A DNA stretch of 64,000 nucleotides from Lunularia cruciata (Eukaryota > Streptophyta > Marchantiopsida > Lunulariales > Lunulariaceae): positions 59,191,034 through 59,255,033 of the forward strand of contig OX419762.1 of the NCBI GenBank assembly GCA_948567375.1. Direction: 5' to 3'. The notes under the pieces were generated by a model. The model was not told the DNA's origin and did not search any database. It was given only the letters and a program-made list of their open reading frames with translations. A program made the translations under genes and the position numbers. Of this stretch, positions 35,519-46,469 are shown in pieces (positions within the stretch are counted from its first letter, which is position 1; every line of letters begins with the position of its first letter).

Positions 35519-35652
35519 TGTATAGTTTGTGGCTCTTTTGATGGAGCTACTATTATGTGGTGTGTGATAACTATTCAAGAGGATGATATATGGTATATTT
35601 GACTCCTCTTCTCATGGTGTTTCCTCAAGGATAGTGGTTATGTCCTAGATGT
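35519..35652 (+). pseudogene. PHD-type zinc finger at the C-terminal end of B2 pol
   Basis: With one frame change the translation gives CIVCGSFDGATIM, then CCDNYSRG, then YLTPLL, then WLCPRCT. That is the Cys4-His-Cys3 PHD layout: a Cys pair, a CD.C-type pair (second Cys now Tyr), the His and Cys of the third pair lost, and a closing W-C-P-x-C. PHD fingers read histone tails, often H3 lysine 4. Its place directly after the integrase C-terminal tail suggests a role in target-site choice, comparable to the chromodomain of chromoviruses. B1 lacks this part through deletion. Confidence 0.65.
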
Positions 35653-35822
35653 ACTTGATCTATAGCTAGTTCACCCTTTACGTGGTATTGATTGTAGAAA
35701 AGCAACTAACAATGGGGCTTGATAGCACCCCACTTCCTAATCTTTGTCCACCATAGATATATCACATACTTGGAATAGATGGCTATTTGGAGTAAGAGGG
35801 ACCTAACCGCCAACTAGGAGAG

Positions 35823-36290
35823 TGATTGTGGCACTTTAGAGTTCATGTACAACTTATGTGTGAGTTGGGCTTCTATAGTGTATGATATTGATAATAATAT
35901 ATGTTTTGTAACAATGTATATACACACAACAATTGTCATGACATTTGTAGTACCAAAGCTAGTTTGCTTGGATGTTGGAGTGGAAGTGTTGGTAATCATA
36001 GTTATTTTGATATTTACTCATGGATTACTTGTTGACAATCAGATTTCATGTTAGGGCTACTAATTACATGGTGGGCTCATTGTCACTTGCACCATTCACA
36101 CCATTGGATGTGCCATCAACGGTGCCATTAGGGTTGGAGACCTAAGTCAAGCAGAGGGGTATGTGTTTAAAGTGTAGTTCCTGAGAGCTCACTTCTTTGA
36201 TGTTGAGCCCTTGAGTTCTTGGCTATAGTAGACAAAAGCCAACAAGCATCACCTAAAGTATCTTATCTAGAGTGGGTGTGGCTTGAATTT
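35823..36290 (+). repeat. LTR-like sequence between B2 and E2, starting with 100-bp module copy 2
   Basis: The module (35823-35930) matches 18163-18262 and 41642-41741. 35925-36290 matches the 5' side of B2 at 28032-28500. It could serve as 3' LTR of B2 and 5' LTR of E2 at once. Its right edge is unclear. Confidence 0.55.
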
Positions 36291-36815
36291 AATCAATGCC
36301 CAATTGTCAATAGATTGGTGAGTGAAAGTGTGGTACCTACATTTTTTTGGTTTTGTTATATTTTGAAGAAGAAGTATACAATCAAAGTTGTATTGAACCC
36401 AAATGGTAGTAAAAGAAGGAGAATTGTGTCTTTGGATTGAATCTGAAGTAAAATGACTTTGTATCAAGAAAGAAGAACTTGGATTGGACTTGTCACAAAG
36501 AGACCCAAAGTAAGGAAATTTTGCCTTGAGATGATCAACCCGATGCAAAGACAGTGTAACAACTTTCCCTCGGGTTATCAACCAAGAAAGTACAAGCAAG
36601 AAAACTACTAAGGCACAAGCAACTAAACTTGGCAGCACTAAGAGGACCTCATGCAGAAGGTGTGATTATCAATGAAGAGTGACGGAGGAACAACCATGCA
36701 GCAAAGAACTATAAAATCAAGACTTTGTCAAGGGGATTTCAAAATCTCAGACAATTATCCTAAGCCACCAAGTAGTTGACCCAAAGGACTGCTTGTAGCA
36801 AAGGAATCCAATAAT

Positions 36816-38910
36816 TTGATGTTTAACAATCCTGAGGGAGTTAGAATCTTGAGACCAAGAGATGATAGAATTATCTTCCAACTACCACGAGTGAGAGATT
36901 GCATGATGCCAATGAAGTGCAAGAAGAAGAGTCCCTCACTTGTAGTGAGAAATCCTATGATTTGGAGGTTAGACATGATAGCAAGGATCAAAGTTCTAAG
37001 TAGACTTTGGATCACCTTTTTGATTTGGAATAGGAACTTGAGTTTTCCAAGGTTCATGGCAGAAGTAGCCGTGAGTGATTGTGAGGAGGGTCCTATGGAC
37101 AAAGGAAAGAGAGGAAATCTGGCTCAATGGACAAAGTCAGATTGGCAATTGGTTCTAGGGGGAGAGGTTGGTGAGGAAACTAAGGCTAGATTCCTCAAGA
37201 AGAAAGAGTTTGCAAAGGAAATTGAAGAAATCTGCAATTTCTTCACTTTGCCGCATATGAAGAATGGATATGGTGTCAATACCTATCAAGACCTGTGAGC
37301 CGGCCTGTCTCTCACTCAAGATGAACCTCTGATGTCTATTATGGTAGCACACCATGGACTAAGAAGGCAAGGAACCCGAACTCCATCATACTCCTCCAAG
37401 GCTAACACTCCAAGACTCAAAACATTGCTCACTAGAGAACTCAATGAGAGAGAGAGATAGTTGCAAATGAAAGGATGTTGAGTACCTCCTCACCCCTTGT
37501 TTATATACTTGTGAAATAGTTACGTACCAAAGTTACTAATTACGTAGTAACTCAAGTTACTAGACTAAAAGTCAAGTAAAGTCAAAAAGTAGAAAGAAAT
37601 ATCCATTCACATGAGCATATTCCCCTAAGCATGTGGTCTTATCTTGACCCAACCACTAAGTCAAGGATTCCTTCACATGGGCTATCCTTGGGACTAAAGA
37701 AGAATCCAAAACAAAAAGGCTTGCGGGCCTAAGAGTTCTCAACTCTTTCCTCAAAGCCAAACACCTAGGAATAATACCAAGTCAACACACTAAAATCCAA
37801 AATAGTGGTGCTCATCTTTTCTACTTCCTCTAAAGTAAGGTCCCCTATATCATAGCTATGACTAAATTTAGCTAACCATGACCAATACAGAAGCATCCTT
37901 TATCTCTATATAAATAATATCTCTTAAGAACTTGTAATACCAAGCTAAATATCACAATACCACACACATGCACAAATGGGTGTTATAGACCCGGTGAGGC
38001 AAAGTATTGTTGGGGCAATGATGGCGCTCTTCAAGCCAGATTGAACCACATATGTGATGAAGCATGAGGCAGTTTTTTTCCACCAGATGTTTGCAAGAAC
38101 ACCGATGAATTGGGCAAAGTGCTTTCACCAACAAACATGGTAGATGGTATGGAGTTTAAGACATTAAGCCGCTCCACACTATTTGGTGCCATTTGCCGCA
38201 CATTTCTACTTTGGATTAAACTTGATGAAGGAGGTAAAGCAATGGAAGATGGTGTCTCACTTTCATCCGGATTTATGAAAAGAATCAGATAAAGAAGAGC
38301 AACAATACATTTGATATATCCAAAGTAGTGATGAGCACTATGCAAGAATGGGCCAACACATGAAGGTAGCAATGCTTATTCTAAAGAAGAGGAAGAAGAG
38401 AAGTCATATTGCACAAATGGTGTCACTAATTCAGCCCCAAAAGATGAGAAAGATGAACCCAAAGGATCTATGAATTGTCAAGAGCAAAAGAATCAAAGAG
38501 CAAAGCCAAGTATAATTCAAAAGAGTTGGGATAAGAAGAGTCAAAGCAATGGTAGTAAGGATAAACCAGAAGTTTAGCAATGGGAGAGAACGATGTTGAG
38601 GACAAAGATCAAGAGTTACATGCTATGATTGACTGCATAGAGGAGGAGATATTCCTTGTTTGAAATTGCCACGGACAGAGACATAAGAAGTTGAGCCAAA
38701 GTTGAGGTTCCAAAAAGGGATGAGATCAAAGAGAAGTGCACATACTGCAGTTGCAAACTGAGTAAAGCAAGCCCAGTAGATGAAGAAGGAGAAAGCTTGG
38801 ATGAGATACCTCTAAGAGTGAGAAGATTGAGACTTTGGAGTAAAGCTAAAGTAGAAGAAGTGAAGAATGCAAAGCCCAGAGATCAAGAAATTGAAAGAGA
38901 CTTTGATGGT
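36816..38910 (+). pseudogene. Gag-like ORF of E2, split by a solo LTR
   Basis: An open frame (36816-37298) includes KKKEFAKEIEEICNFF, then HMKNGYGVNTYQD. It is cut by a family D solo LTR at 37294. After the LTR the same protein continues in frame from 37988 (VRQSIVGAMMALFKP, one stop, then VFFHQMFARTPMNWAK). The order matches 29580-29800 of B2. The 4-bp target duplication (GACC) accounts for the join. From 38360 to 38910 the translation is Lys/Glu-rich. No named domain is recognised. Confidence 0.55.
37294..37987 (-). repeat. Family D solo LTR (694 bp) inside E2
   Basis: It is an inverted copy of the 5' LTR at 42657-43345. It starts TGTGAGC and ends in an eroded TGTTATA (from TATTACA). It is flanked by GACC at 37290-37293 and 37988-37991. 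No internal region is attached. Confidence 0.85.
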
Positions 38911-39655
38911 GTAATACCAAGAGCTAGCCATATGATCTAGATGTGAAATTTGGTTTGGTAACATCTAGAATGATGTTATACATGATGGTCAAAATAGATA
39001 AGATAGAAGTATCACCAAAAGAGTACTTCTACTAATAGGGCAGAAACCAAAATAGACTTGAGAACCTTAGAACCAATAGCTAGACATATGATTTAAAGGT
39101 GAGAATTGGTTTGGTAACATCTGGAAGGATGTTACACATGATGGACTAAACATATCAGAAAGAGGTTTCACCAAAAGGGGACTTCTACTAATAGAGTAGG
39201 AACCAAAATATGCCTGAAATCTTTGAAGGTAATTTTGGAGGCCTAAACGGATGAATTAGGCCTCAAAAATGTGCAGACTCCCCCCCCCCCCCCCCCCCAA
39301 CAGAGTAGAGGCTGGCCTTCCCTCCTCCCTGCTTTGTCTCATCAAGAGCTTTCCAACAGTACCTTACGTGATTTTGAGATTCCTACAAGAAGATTCCCTA
39401 AAAGATTCCCTCCGGTCAAAGCTTGTTTGACCAACCAGATAGGACCTAGACCAGACATGTCACCCATCCAAGTAAATAATCCAAGGGTGGAGCTTGCTGA
39501 CATGTCATCTATCTGTGTCCCTAATCCTAGGGTGGAGCTTCCTTGGAGGAGATCCTCTTTGTCTATATAATAAAGAGAAGGTGCTCCCTTGGGGCATCAA
39601 ATGTTTGAGTGTGCAATCTGTGTTTTCTCTCTTCTCTTGTCCTTGGAGTATTACA
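38910..39655 (+). repeat. Family C solo LTR (746 bp) with perfect target duplication
   Basis: Ends TGTAATACC and GTATTACA, flanked by GATGG at 38905-38909 and 39656-39660. It holds two diverged copies of the roughly 155-bp U3 unit (GGTAACATCT near 38957 and 39112) and a TATA-like CTATATAATAAAG near 39562. Confidence 0.9.
39280..39298. repeat. Homopolymer run of 19 C
   Basis: It lies inside the family C solo LTR. The corresponding place in the other solo LTR (about 10210-10230) has no such run. Confidence 0.9.
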
Positions 39656-39660
39656 GATGG

Positions 39661-40860
39661 AGTGGAGTACTTGTTGAAGATTGTTTGTCCATTGTTGTTG
39701 TAGTTGAAGAAGAAGAGAGAAGAGTTGCGGTGAAATCATTAAGAGTTGAAGGATTAATTGGGAGTAGTACAATGCATGAGTGAAGAAGTTTAGAGTTAAG
39801 AAGGAAGTTAATCTGAGGAGAAAGGGAAGTAGAAGAACTTTGGGCTGAGGTAGAACACGGGAGGAAAGAAATCGAGAGCCCGACCAAAGACTTTGTAAAA
39901 AGAGGCAAAGCAATTGCAAAGCAAGAGGAAGATTAAAGGGAGCAAATGGCAAAGATTGAGACATTATGGGCAGAAGTGCATAATGCTCAAGTAGAAGTTA
40001 TTCTTTTAAAAGCTATGGCCGTAATGATGGGACAAGAGTTGGGTTTAGGTTTAGTTTGAAAACGAGTGTTGCAGAGTAAGATCGAGCTTGGCAAAGGAAA
40101 TTAACTACATGAAGTCAGGAGGAAGAAAGGTTGCAAGGGTTGGTCAAAGGAGTGGAAGTGCAACTCAGACAGAGGTTCTTACAAGAAGGAAGCATTGAAA
40201 GCCAAGTTGGTAGATGAAGTGAAGATGTATATGGAGGAGTTGAAGGTGGAGAGAGAGAAGTTGAAGATACCTAGGCCGGAGATAATTAAGGAAGTAGTAG
40301 AGAGTGGAAGCGATGCTCAGTATAGTATCAAAAGTTTAGTTGGAGGAAGCAAGACTGCACAAATTGAAATTGCTAGTGTAGGAAATGAGGAAGAAGAAAG
40401 CAAAGGATGGAAATTTGAATAAGTTATTGATTAGTTTAAGGGAGAGAGTAAATAGGAAGATGTTAGAGGCAGGAGATAATGTTTGTCTCAGATTAGATTT
40501 AGTGAGGATGGAGTTAGATGAGATTTGAGTTAAGCCGAAGAAGAACATCCTATCCAAAATAAGAGATGTAGGAATGAAAGTTACTTTGGGTGAATTACCT
40601 TAAACATTAGAAAAGAGTGGGTCAAAAGATAAAGACGCAGATAGACTACCCATGATCTTAATTGTAGATGGTAGTGAGGAAGTGATAGAATTAGCAGAGG
40701 ACATAGTAATATTAGATAGACCCAAAGAAGAGGAAATACTAGAAGTAGAATTGGGTTTAAGAGCCAAAGTTGAGGTTGACATCGGATCAAAGTGGTAACA
40801 ATTTTGAGATTTGAAGAGGCAAATATGAAGAGGTGCATTGTCATTTTGGATCTATAGGTT
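39661..40860 (+). pseudogene. Charged coiled-coil region of E2
   Basis: Several frames on the plus strand are Glu/Lys-rich and helix-like. One example is the 75-residue frame at 40195-40422, with VKMYMEELKVEREKLKI. An acidic stretch lies near 40650-40790. It continues the gag-like region after the solo LTR and corresponds in character to 30000-30950 of B2. Minus-strand Leu/Ser-rich frames here are shadows. No named domain is seen. Confidence 0.4.
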
Positions 40861-41641
40861 GGTAAATTTATTATAAAATAGTATTTTAGTTAGTTAATTT
40901 TTGAAGTGCTCAAAATATTTAAAGGAAGCATTTGCAATGTGTTGTTGTTCAACATTTATATTTTCAAAGTTGATAAAATGAATTGTTGTAACTCAATACT
41001 TGTCATTTCAGTTTAATTTCAAGTATCAATCTTATGTGTTTGTGAGTGTTTGTGAGTGTTTGGAGAATGTCAAATGCAAGTCAATGAGCTTGTTTGATGT
41101 TGGATTCCACAGCCTTGATCTTCATTGTTAATTTGATCATAAGTGAAGTGTAATCAAAGCAATGCCTTGATAGATCTGAGAGGAATTGTAGTGTTGGTAG
41201 TATTTTGCAATTGTGAGCATAGTGCGGGGTTGATGCAAAGCAATTTCAATTGAGGAAGTTGTGCCTTCAATGGAAGGGTGGAATGCAATTCTAAGATGAA
41301 GTAGTTTTGTAGTGAAGTAGCCTTCTTTGAGAAAATCTAAATCATCACAATCAAGATTGTTTGGAAATATTTGATGGATTTGTGATTATGGGCTATTAAT
41401 TTTGTGATGAGACTATGATCAATGCTTGTTACTCTCTTTTTGAGTGTGGTTTCTACTTGAGAGATTACCGATGCAACCAAGAAGAACTAAGTGTTATTGT
41501 TTACTTTGTATTTGACCATTTTTACTTGTATCTTTGTGGCAATGAACTTTATTTACCTGATTACTGCAAAAATGGTACTTGTTAGGTTGTCATAGAAAGA
41601 TTGAGTATAGTGGTGAGTGTGATTTGAGTGGAGGAATGAAC

Positions 41642-41741
41642 TGATTATTGTAGCACTTTAGAGTTCATGTGTGAGTTGTGCTTCTATAGTGTATGATATT
41701 AATAACAATATATGTTGTATAATGATGTCTATACTCACAAC
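41642..41741 (+). repeat. 100-bp LTR-like module, copy 3
   Basis: It starts TGATTATTGTAGCACTTTAG and shares GCTTCTATAGTGTATGATAT with copies at 18163 and 35823. Sequence beyond about 41741 is unrelated to the other copies. Confidence 0.7.
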
Positions 41742-42049
41742 AAAGCACATACAACTTCATCAATGCTTTGCGTAGTGCCATAGTAGTTGAGCAAGTGTCA
41801 ATACTCCTCATACCAAGGTTATGCTTGAAAACTAATGAGTGCCAAGGCATAGATAGATATGAATCCACTAGTCTCTAGGACAACAAGTGAGGGTGGACCA
41901 ACTGCCTAAGACATAATCTACAAACCAAAAATCCAAGGTTCAAACCTTATTGCACACAATTCTAAAAAGTGGGTTGATTTTGCCAAATTATTACCAAACA
42001 CTCATCTAAACTAGCTAGCCTTAGTTTTTTGTCCAGCTTATTAGCCTTC

Positions 42050-42330
42050 ATAGCCTCTTTAGCCTAGAGCCTTATGCCTCACAACCTCTAAACTTAGCCA
42101 AATAAGGCCTTTCTTCTTGCTAAATTAAACCCTTTCCAAACTAGCTAACCTTTGCCAAATACCTTTAAATTTGATTAACCTCTACCAACTCAACCTCTCT
42201 TCTTGCCAAATCAAACCTTCTCTAAATTAGCTATCCTTTGCTAAATTTGACACACATTTGAATCTGGCTCACCTCTACCAACTCAACCTTTAAATTTGGC
42301 CAACCTTTGCCAACTCAAACCTCCAAATTA
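42050..42330. repeat. Degenerate tandem repeat of about 88 bp
   Basis: CTTCTTGC units start near 42113 and 42200. CTCTACCAACTCAACCT, AAATTTG and CCTTTGCCAA words recur through the region. The rest of 41742-42656 has no recognisable gene. Confidence 0.5.
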
Positions 42331-42656
42331 GGTCAATCTCTCTCCAATGTGATACATCTTCAAGTCTTTTTTCCAATCTAAAGAACACTTGAATCCTCTA
42401 TTAAGACAACCTAATTTTTCCAATTCAAGGGATATGGATTTCCAAATCCTCAATTTGAGAAGATTTGTTTCTTGATTTGTCTCCAATTTTTCTTTCCAAG
42501 TTCAATTTGTAACAAGAGTGCTTCCAATTCAACTCTCTTGCACTCAATTCAACCTCAATTTCACAAGATTTGGGTAATACTTCCATACACCATCCGCCCT
42601 ATTGTCAACTTGACTATCAATTTGTAACAATTTCATCAATGCTTCCACACATGATC

Positions 42657-43345
42657 TGTAATACCTACTTGTGCATGTGTATGCTATTGTGATATTTAGT
42701 TTGGTATTATAAGTACTTAAGGGATATTATTTATATAGAGATAAAGGATGGTTCTACATAAGTCATGATTAGCTAAAGTTAGTCATCGTTAAGATAGAGT
42801 GTACCTCACTTTAGAGGAAGTAGAAAAGATGAGCACCATTATCTTGGATTCTAGTGTGTTAACTTGGTATTTTTCTTAGGTGTTTGGCTTGGAGGAAAGA
42901 ATTGAGAACAATTGGGCTCACAAGCCTTTTTGTTTTGGATTCTTCTATAGTCAAATGATAGCCCATGTGAAGGAATCCTTGACTTAGTGGTTAGATCAAG
43001 ATAAGACCATATGCTTAGGACAATATTCCAATGAGTATGGATATTCCTTTAGCTTTTTTACTTTATTTGACTTTTAGCCTAGTAACTTGAGTTACTCCTG
43101 TAATTAGTAACTTTGTTGCATAAATATTTTATAATTATCTAAACTAGAGGTGAGGAGGTACTCATCATCTTTTCATTTGCAACTATCTCTCTCATTGAGT
43201 TCTCTAGTGAGCAATGGTTTGAGTCTTGGAGTGATAGCCTTGGAGGAGTATGATGGAGTTGGGGTTCTTTCTCTTCTTAGTCCATGGTACAACACCATAA
43301 TAACTATCAAATGTTCATCTTGAGTGAGAGACAAGCTAGCTCACA
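42657..43345 (+). repeat. 5' LTR of family D element (689 bp)
   Basis: Starts TGTAATACC and ends GCTAGCTCACA. It is homologous along its length, inverted, to the solo LTR at 37294-37987. Confidence 0.85.
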
Positions 43346-43349
43346 TTTT

Positions 43350-43366
43350 TGGTTCCGTTGCCTGGA
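43350..43366 (+). other. Primer binding site, Asp tRNA type
   Basis: TGGTTCCGTTGCCTGGA, a close variant of the TGGCGCCGTTGCC-type site used by Athila/Tat elements. It lies four bases inside the LTR. Confidence 0.75.
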
Positions 43367-43697
43367 CCTCTTTAAAATGCAATATAATATTCCAATTATA
43401 ATTCTATATTAGATAAAAGGAGACTATGAGAGCTCATCTGGAGAGAACATTAAGAGAGGAGAGAGAGCTAAACTTATGTTAAAGAGCCAAGACCCATTTG
43501 TATACCCTATAGTTCATTATGATGTCTTTGAGGTGATATTTTCATCTTGTATACATGAGATGATTTGGAGAGATTGTGTGAGATGGATTGTAGATTTTGG
43601 GGATTGCGGTGATTTTGGGCAAAATCTCAAGTTTAAGATCTAGACTTGAAATTTCTACACAATATAGCTTAGTTTATTCTTCAATAAGAACATTTGA

Positions 43698-44015
43698 AAT
43701 TATTGTGAAAGTAAGTACATGCCTTGAGCTAGAATTTTTGAAAGTTGATAAGGTAAACTGCTTCCAAAACTCCATGCTCTTTGGAAATTTGTATAGAGTC
43801 TGCCATTTTTTCAATTTTTAAGAGATTATTCTAAAACTTTCCAAGAAAATTTATTCCAATTATTGTGAAAGTAAGCACATGCCTTGAGCTAGAATTTTTG
43901 AAAGTTGATAAGGTAAACTGCTTCCAAAACTCCATGCTCTTTGGAAATTTGTATAGAGTCTACCATTTTTTCAATTTTTAAGAGATTGTTCTAAAACTTT
44001 CCAAGAAAATTTAAT
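43698..44015 (+). repeat. 160-bp tandem duplication in the family D leader
   Basis: Two near-identical units. TATTGTGAAAGTAAG begins at 43701 and again at 43861. Only a few substitutions separate them. Confidence 0.9.
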
Positions 44016-45079
44016 GCATATTATTCTACCTTTGGCCCAAGAATTAGAGAGATCATTCTTGCGCAGAAAGTTTTGAGTTTTTAAAGTAAGGGGGTGGTTT
44101 TCAGATCAAATCTGAAATATGTGTGTTCAATAGAAAGGTTCCTAAGCCAAATGGCTTGATGAAAAGATCTAAAATTTTGTAGGGAAGGGCACCCTAAGGT
44201 TGTGATCAGGTGTGAAAGATTTTAGAAGATTTTGAAATTGTGAACCAGTCAAAGAAATTTAGTGACATTGTGAGGAGGGGTCAATTTTAGAGAGTTGAGA
44301 TCTCATGCATGAATGTGAGAGTAACCAAAAGCATGTTTTGAGTGTTTAGATTCATCTTTGGAACATGGAGGGTCACCAAGAGTGGAAGTGAAGGTTATTC
44401 AAGGTTCCCCAACAGTTTGAGATGATTGTAGGGGTGGATTTGAGGAGAATAGAGTTTAGAATAGAATTTGAAGAGAGTGTTGAGAGGATCCAAAAACATA
44501 CACCACTTGGAGGAAAGAATGAGTCTAAGTGCTTCTTATATGGAGAGAAGGGATATAAGGCAATTTCATGTCCATTGACTTTTGAAAGAAAGAGATTGAG
44601 AGAAAGGAGAGACTTACTTGACTTGGATTTGCATGTTAGGATCTTCTTCACCAAGATTGAGAGAGAGACGATCTAAGACCAAGGAGTTGTGTGAGGTTTG
44701 TGGAGTAGAAAGACTTCCAAAATGACATGAGTGTAGTAGAGTAACAACAATTTTGGAAGCTTTGATGAAAGATCTTGGAGAGAGTCTTAGTAAAACTATA
44801 GAAATACTACCACCTTCATCAACTAGTTCTCAATATTAGTGATGGACATAATCTTTCAACTTATGGATAAACTATCCATGAAATTTTGATTAATATGCAC
44901 TCTAGGATTTGATGTTGCTATAGAAATCTTGGAGCAACTTGAGCCTTTTGTGTTCACTAGGATGGATTACTCTCAAATAGTGTTATTCATGTACATACTC
45001 TATTAATTATAGAGTGAGAGAAAAGAAAAAAAATTGAGAGAAAAGAGAAAGATAATGAGGAGGTAAGATGAGGAAACTT

Positions 45080-45970
45080 CTAATTTTCCTTGGCAAGGAT
45101 AGAGAAGATGTCAAGGCCTTTATGAGAGACTCCAAGAGAGCTTACATATGAAACAATGAAAGGAGGAAGAATGAGTGGGCCTCATTATTATCAAATTTTT
45201 TGGAGGATGCAACACTTACATGGTACGAGTCCGAATACCAAAAAAGAGAGAAGAGAGATATGCAAGAAGAGTCTTGGGAGAGTTTGAATTTAACACTGAT
45301 CCTAAACTTTCTTCTAGATGAGAGTTATGTAAGATTTATGAGTGAGGTAACCTTCCTCAAACAAGGAGATGGAGAGAAAGTGAGAGTTTATGTAGAAAGA
45401 GTGTAGAAGTTAGAGTCTAGATTTTGCATAGTGTTGAGGAAAGGTGGCAATGATATGGAGACTACTATGATTTTCATAGGAGCCATGCTTACCAAGAATT
45501 TTTTTGGAGGGTTGAGACTATAGATTAGAAGCAAGGCGAGATATGAGAAACCTTTTTCCAAGGTTGAATCTATCAAAATTGCAATTCGTATGGAGGAGAG
45601 TTTGGAAGGAGATGAAAGTGATTTGGTGATGAAGGAGGTTGTGCATCCTCTTCAAGGCTACAAGTATGGTAGAACTTTTCATACTTTGGTGGCAATAGTT
45701 GCACCACAAGTAGTAGTTGCTATGGTTCTTGCACCTCTACCAAAAGATATACTTAAACTATTATAGAACAACTTGCGGATCTCAAGATCAATGTAGTGCA
45801 ACTATGGGAGAAGAGAAAGGTGGATCAAAATTTGGGGATAGGGCCTAGGAGTTATGGAAGCTATCCATACAGAAAAGGCCAACCAACCAACAATTTCAAT
45901 GATAAAAATTGTTTTGGTTATGGAGGAAGAGATCACATCTAAAAGAATTGCCCAAATTCCACTTACCATG
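45080..45970 (+). pseudogene. Family D gag
   Basis: FLEDATLTWYESEYQ (45200-45245) followed by LNFLLDESYVRFMSEV and the GEKVRVYVERV helix is a retrotrans_gag pattern. A stop interrupts at about 45407 and the frame resumes. The zinc-knuckle remnant NCFGYGGRDHI, stop, KNCP lies at 45905-45950. Its second Cys is Tyr, a change typical of G-to-A. A less certain upstream open frame (44422-44676) may belong to the same region. Confidence 0.7.
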
Positions 45971-46469
45971 GAGGAAAGAGTTATGAGAGAGCCAATAGAA
46001 GGGAAGAAGGAGGTAGTGAAACCGAAGTGGCTCCTAATCCAAAAAAAAAGTAAAGAGATGGCATCCATAGATATGGTTGAGATCAAGTATGAGAAGGAGG
46101 AGTGCTCAAACTCCAAAGGTCTTAATTTGCAGCTTTGGCCACAAGAGAAGAAGAGAGCTCATTTTTCAAAGGATGTACACTCTTCTCAAGGATTTACTCC
46201 TAGTAAGGATACTCCTATTATTACTAGAAGCACTTGCACTAGCACCTCAACACCATCAACAACAAAGACTCCAAGGAAGAAGTTAGAGATGGAGAACTTC
46301 TTGATCTCAAAGCAACAATGGAACTACAATGTGTTGGAGGATATTGGAAGTCACAAGGCTAACATCATAGTGGGCCAACTGATTGCTTTGAATCATACCT
46401 TGAGAAAGGAGCCTAGAGGAGTTTGAGTTCTACAAGGAGCAAGAGGAAGAAGAAAGCAAAAGCTCCAAT

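Larger units (their letters stand above)
28032..36290 (+). mobile_element. Retroelement B2: gypsy-type element with C5-methyltransferase and PHD finger
   Basis: On the plus strand it runs: LTR-like block, gag-like region (29269-30960), methyltransferase (31330-32560), RT (32940-33640), RNase H remnants, integrase (34250-35470), PHD finger (35519-35652), LTR-like block (35823-36290). Integrase downstream of RT is the Ty3/gypsy order. The methyltransferase-to-RT part is paralleled by 5040-8161. That the gag-like region and LTR blocks belong to the same element is inferred from strand, order and flanking similarity. It is not proven, because 31000-31330 shows no clear coding link. All parts are decayed. 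Confidence 0.6.
36290..41641 (+). mobile_element. E2: gag-only retroelement relic related to B2
   Basis: It lies between two copies of the LTR-like module. It has a gag-like region homologous to that of B2 but no methyltransferase, RT or integrase. Two solo LTRs of other families interrupt it (37294-37987 and 38910-39655). A purine-rich GAGTGGAGGAATGAAC lies just before the right module (41642), as a polypurine tract would. It may be a non-autonomous derivative, or a copy that lost its pol region. Confidence 0.5.

Noticed and set aside
39563-39964. Leu-rich minus-strand frame that could suggest a membrane protein
   Set aside because: It is antisense to a Glu/Lys-rich retroelement region and runs across the edge of a solo LTR.
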